A stretch of DNA of 14,358 bases from Haliea sp041746975 (lineage in GTDB: Bacteria; Pseudomonadota; Gammaproteobacteria; Pseudomonadales; Halieaceae). The notes beneath the pieces are model-generated. The model saw only the letters and a program-made list of their open reading frames with translations. It was not told the origin of the DNA and did not search any database. A program made the position numbers and the translations under genes. Below, in pieces: positions 14,116 through 14,358 of the stretch. The stretch spans positions 1-14,358 of the forward strand of contig JBGTGB010000280.1 in the NCBI GenBank assembly GCA_041746975.1. The letters run 5' to 3'. Numbering within the stretch: the first letter of the stretch is position 1; every line of letters starts with the position of its first letter.

Positions 14116-14358
14116 TTACACCAAGCCAGAAAACCCCAGCTGCCGCAAGGCTTCATAGCACAGGATCGCTGCGGCGTTACTGAGGTTCAGGCTGCGGCTG
14201 TTTTCCTGCATGGGGATGCGGATGACCTGCTCAGGGGGCAGGGACTCGAGCAGAGCTGCGGGGAGGCCGCGGGTTTCGGGGCCCAGCAGGATGGCGTCGT
14301 CGGGGCGGTATTCAATTTTGTGGTAGGGCGTGCGGCCGCGGGTGCTGACCGCGAGCAG
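14116..14358 (-). CDS. trmL: tRNA (cytidine(34)-2'-O)-methyltransferase TrmL, C-terminal 80 residues, cut by window edge
   Basis: This is a SPOUT-family methyltransferase that 2'-O-methylates the wobble nucleotide of tRNA-Leu isoacceptors using S-adenosylmethionine. Only the C-terminal half (about 80 of some 155 residues) is present, with the start beyond the right edge. The knotted cofactor-binding region is clear: DAILLGPETRGLP, then IRIPMQENSRSLNLSNAAAI and a terminal YEALRQLGF helix. It ends with TAA at 14118-14116 and converges on secB across about 96 bp. The trmL-secB neighbourhood is shared with E. coli and Pseudomonas. Distinction from other SPOUT RNA methyltransferases rests on these C-terminal motifs and the context. 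Confidence 0.92.
   Translation of the reverse strand: MLAVSTRGRTPYHKIEYRPDDAILLGPETRGLPAALLESLPPEQVIRIPMQENSRSLNLSNAAAILCYEALRQLGFSGLV

Noticed and set aside
1..14358. Mobile elements, CRISPR arrays, tRNA/rRNA genes, toxin-antitoxin or defence genes
   Set aside because: Looked for on both strands. No transposase, integrase, spaced repeat array, cloverleaf or known defence motif was seen, and gene content is metabolic, transport and housekeeping.

Overview
The window is GC-rich, densely coded DNA. It most likely comes from the chromosome of a free-living gammaproteobacterium, perhaps a marine Halieaceae/Cellvibrionales or Pseudomonas-like lineage. The strongest evidence is gene order: trmL - secB - grxC - yibN-type rhodanese - gpmI - envC - (ctpA) - yibQ matches the conserved trmL/secB/grxC/yibN/gpmI/envC/yibQ neighbourhood of Escherichia coli, with ctpA inserted as in pseudomonads. 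The genus is an inference and was not tested. No rRNA, tRNA, CRISPR array, transposase, integrase or phage gene was found, and no gene-free stretch exceeds 300 bases.

Left part (1-5291), a carbon-metabolism and transport block: a minus-strand acetate kinase gene is followed by a phosphoketolase gene that runs off the left edge. Together they encode a phosphoketolase shunt, in which sugar phosphate gives acetyl phosphate and then acetate plus ATP. Divergent from ackA, and sharing a 194-bp regulatory gap, is an NAD(P)-dependent aldehyde dehydrogenase gene, followed on the same strand by a full-length two-domain ChrA-type chromate transporter gene.

Middle (5308-7089): a minus-strand SLC13/DASS-type anion transporter with two central TrkA-C (RCK-C) domains converges on chrA. 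The last codons of the two genes form one perfect 10-bp inverted repeat.

Right part (7186-14358), the conserved cell-envelope and housekeeping block: gpmI, envC, ctpA and yibQ form a tight minus-strand operon with gaps of 5, 30 and 4 nt. It couples a glycolytic mutase with peptidoglycan-hydrolase control and periplasmic proteolysis. A 196-bp divergent gap separates gpmI from a small basic protein of unknown function whose start is set by a strong Shine-Dalgarno before a GTG. Then come the rhodanese, grxC and secB genes, read as one operon and closed by a textbook rho-independent terminator. A partial trmL converges from the right edge.

Most of the window is recognisable. I do not see a clearly new multi-gene system. 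The least explained items are the 106-aa protein, the placement of the phosphoketolase/ALDH/ChrA/SLC13 genes beside the core cluster, the stop-codon-spanning inverted repeats, and a small palindrome inside the putative ALDH promoter.
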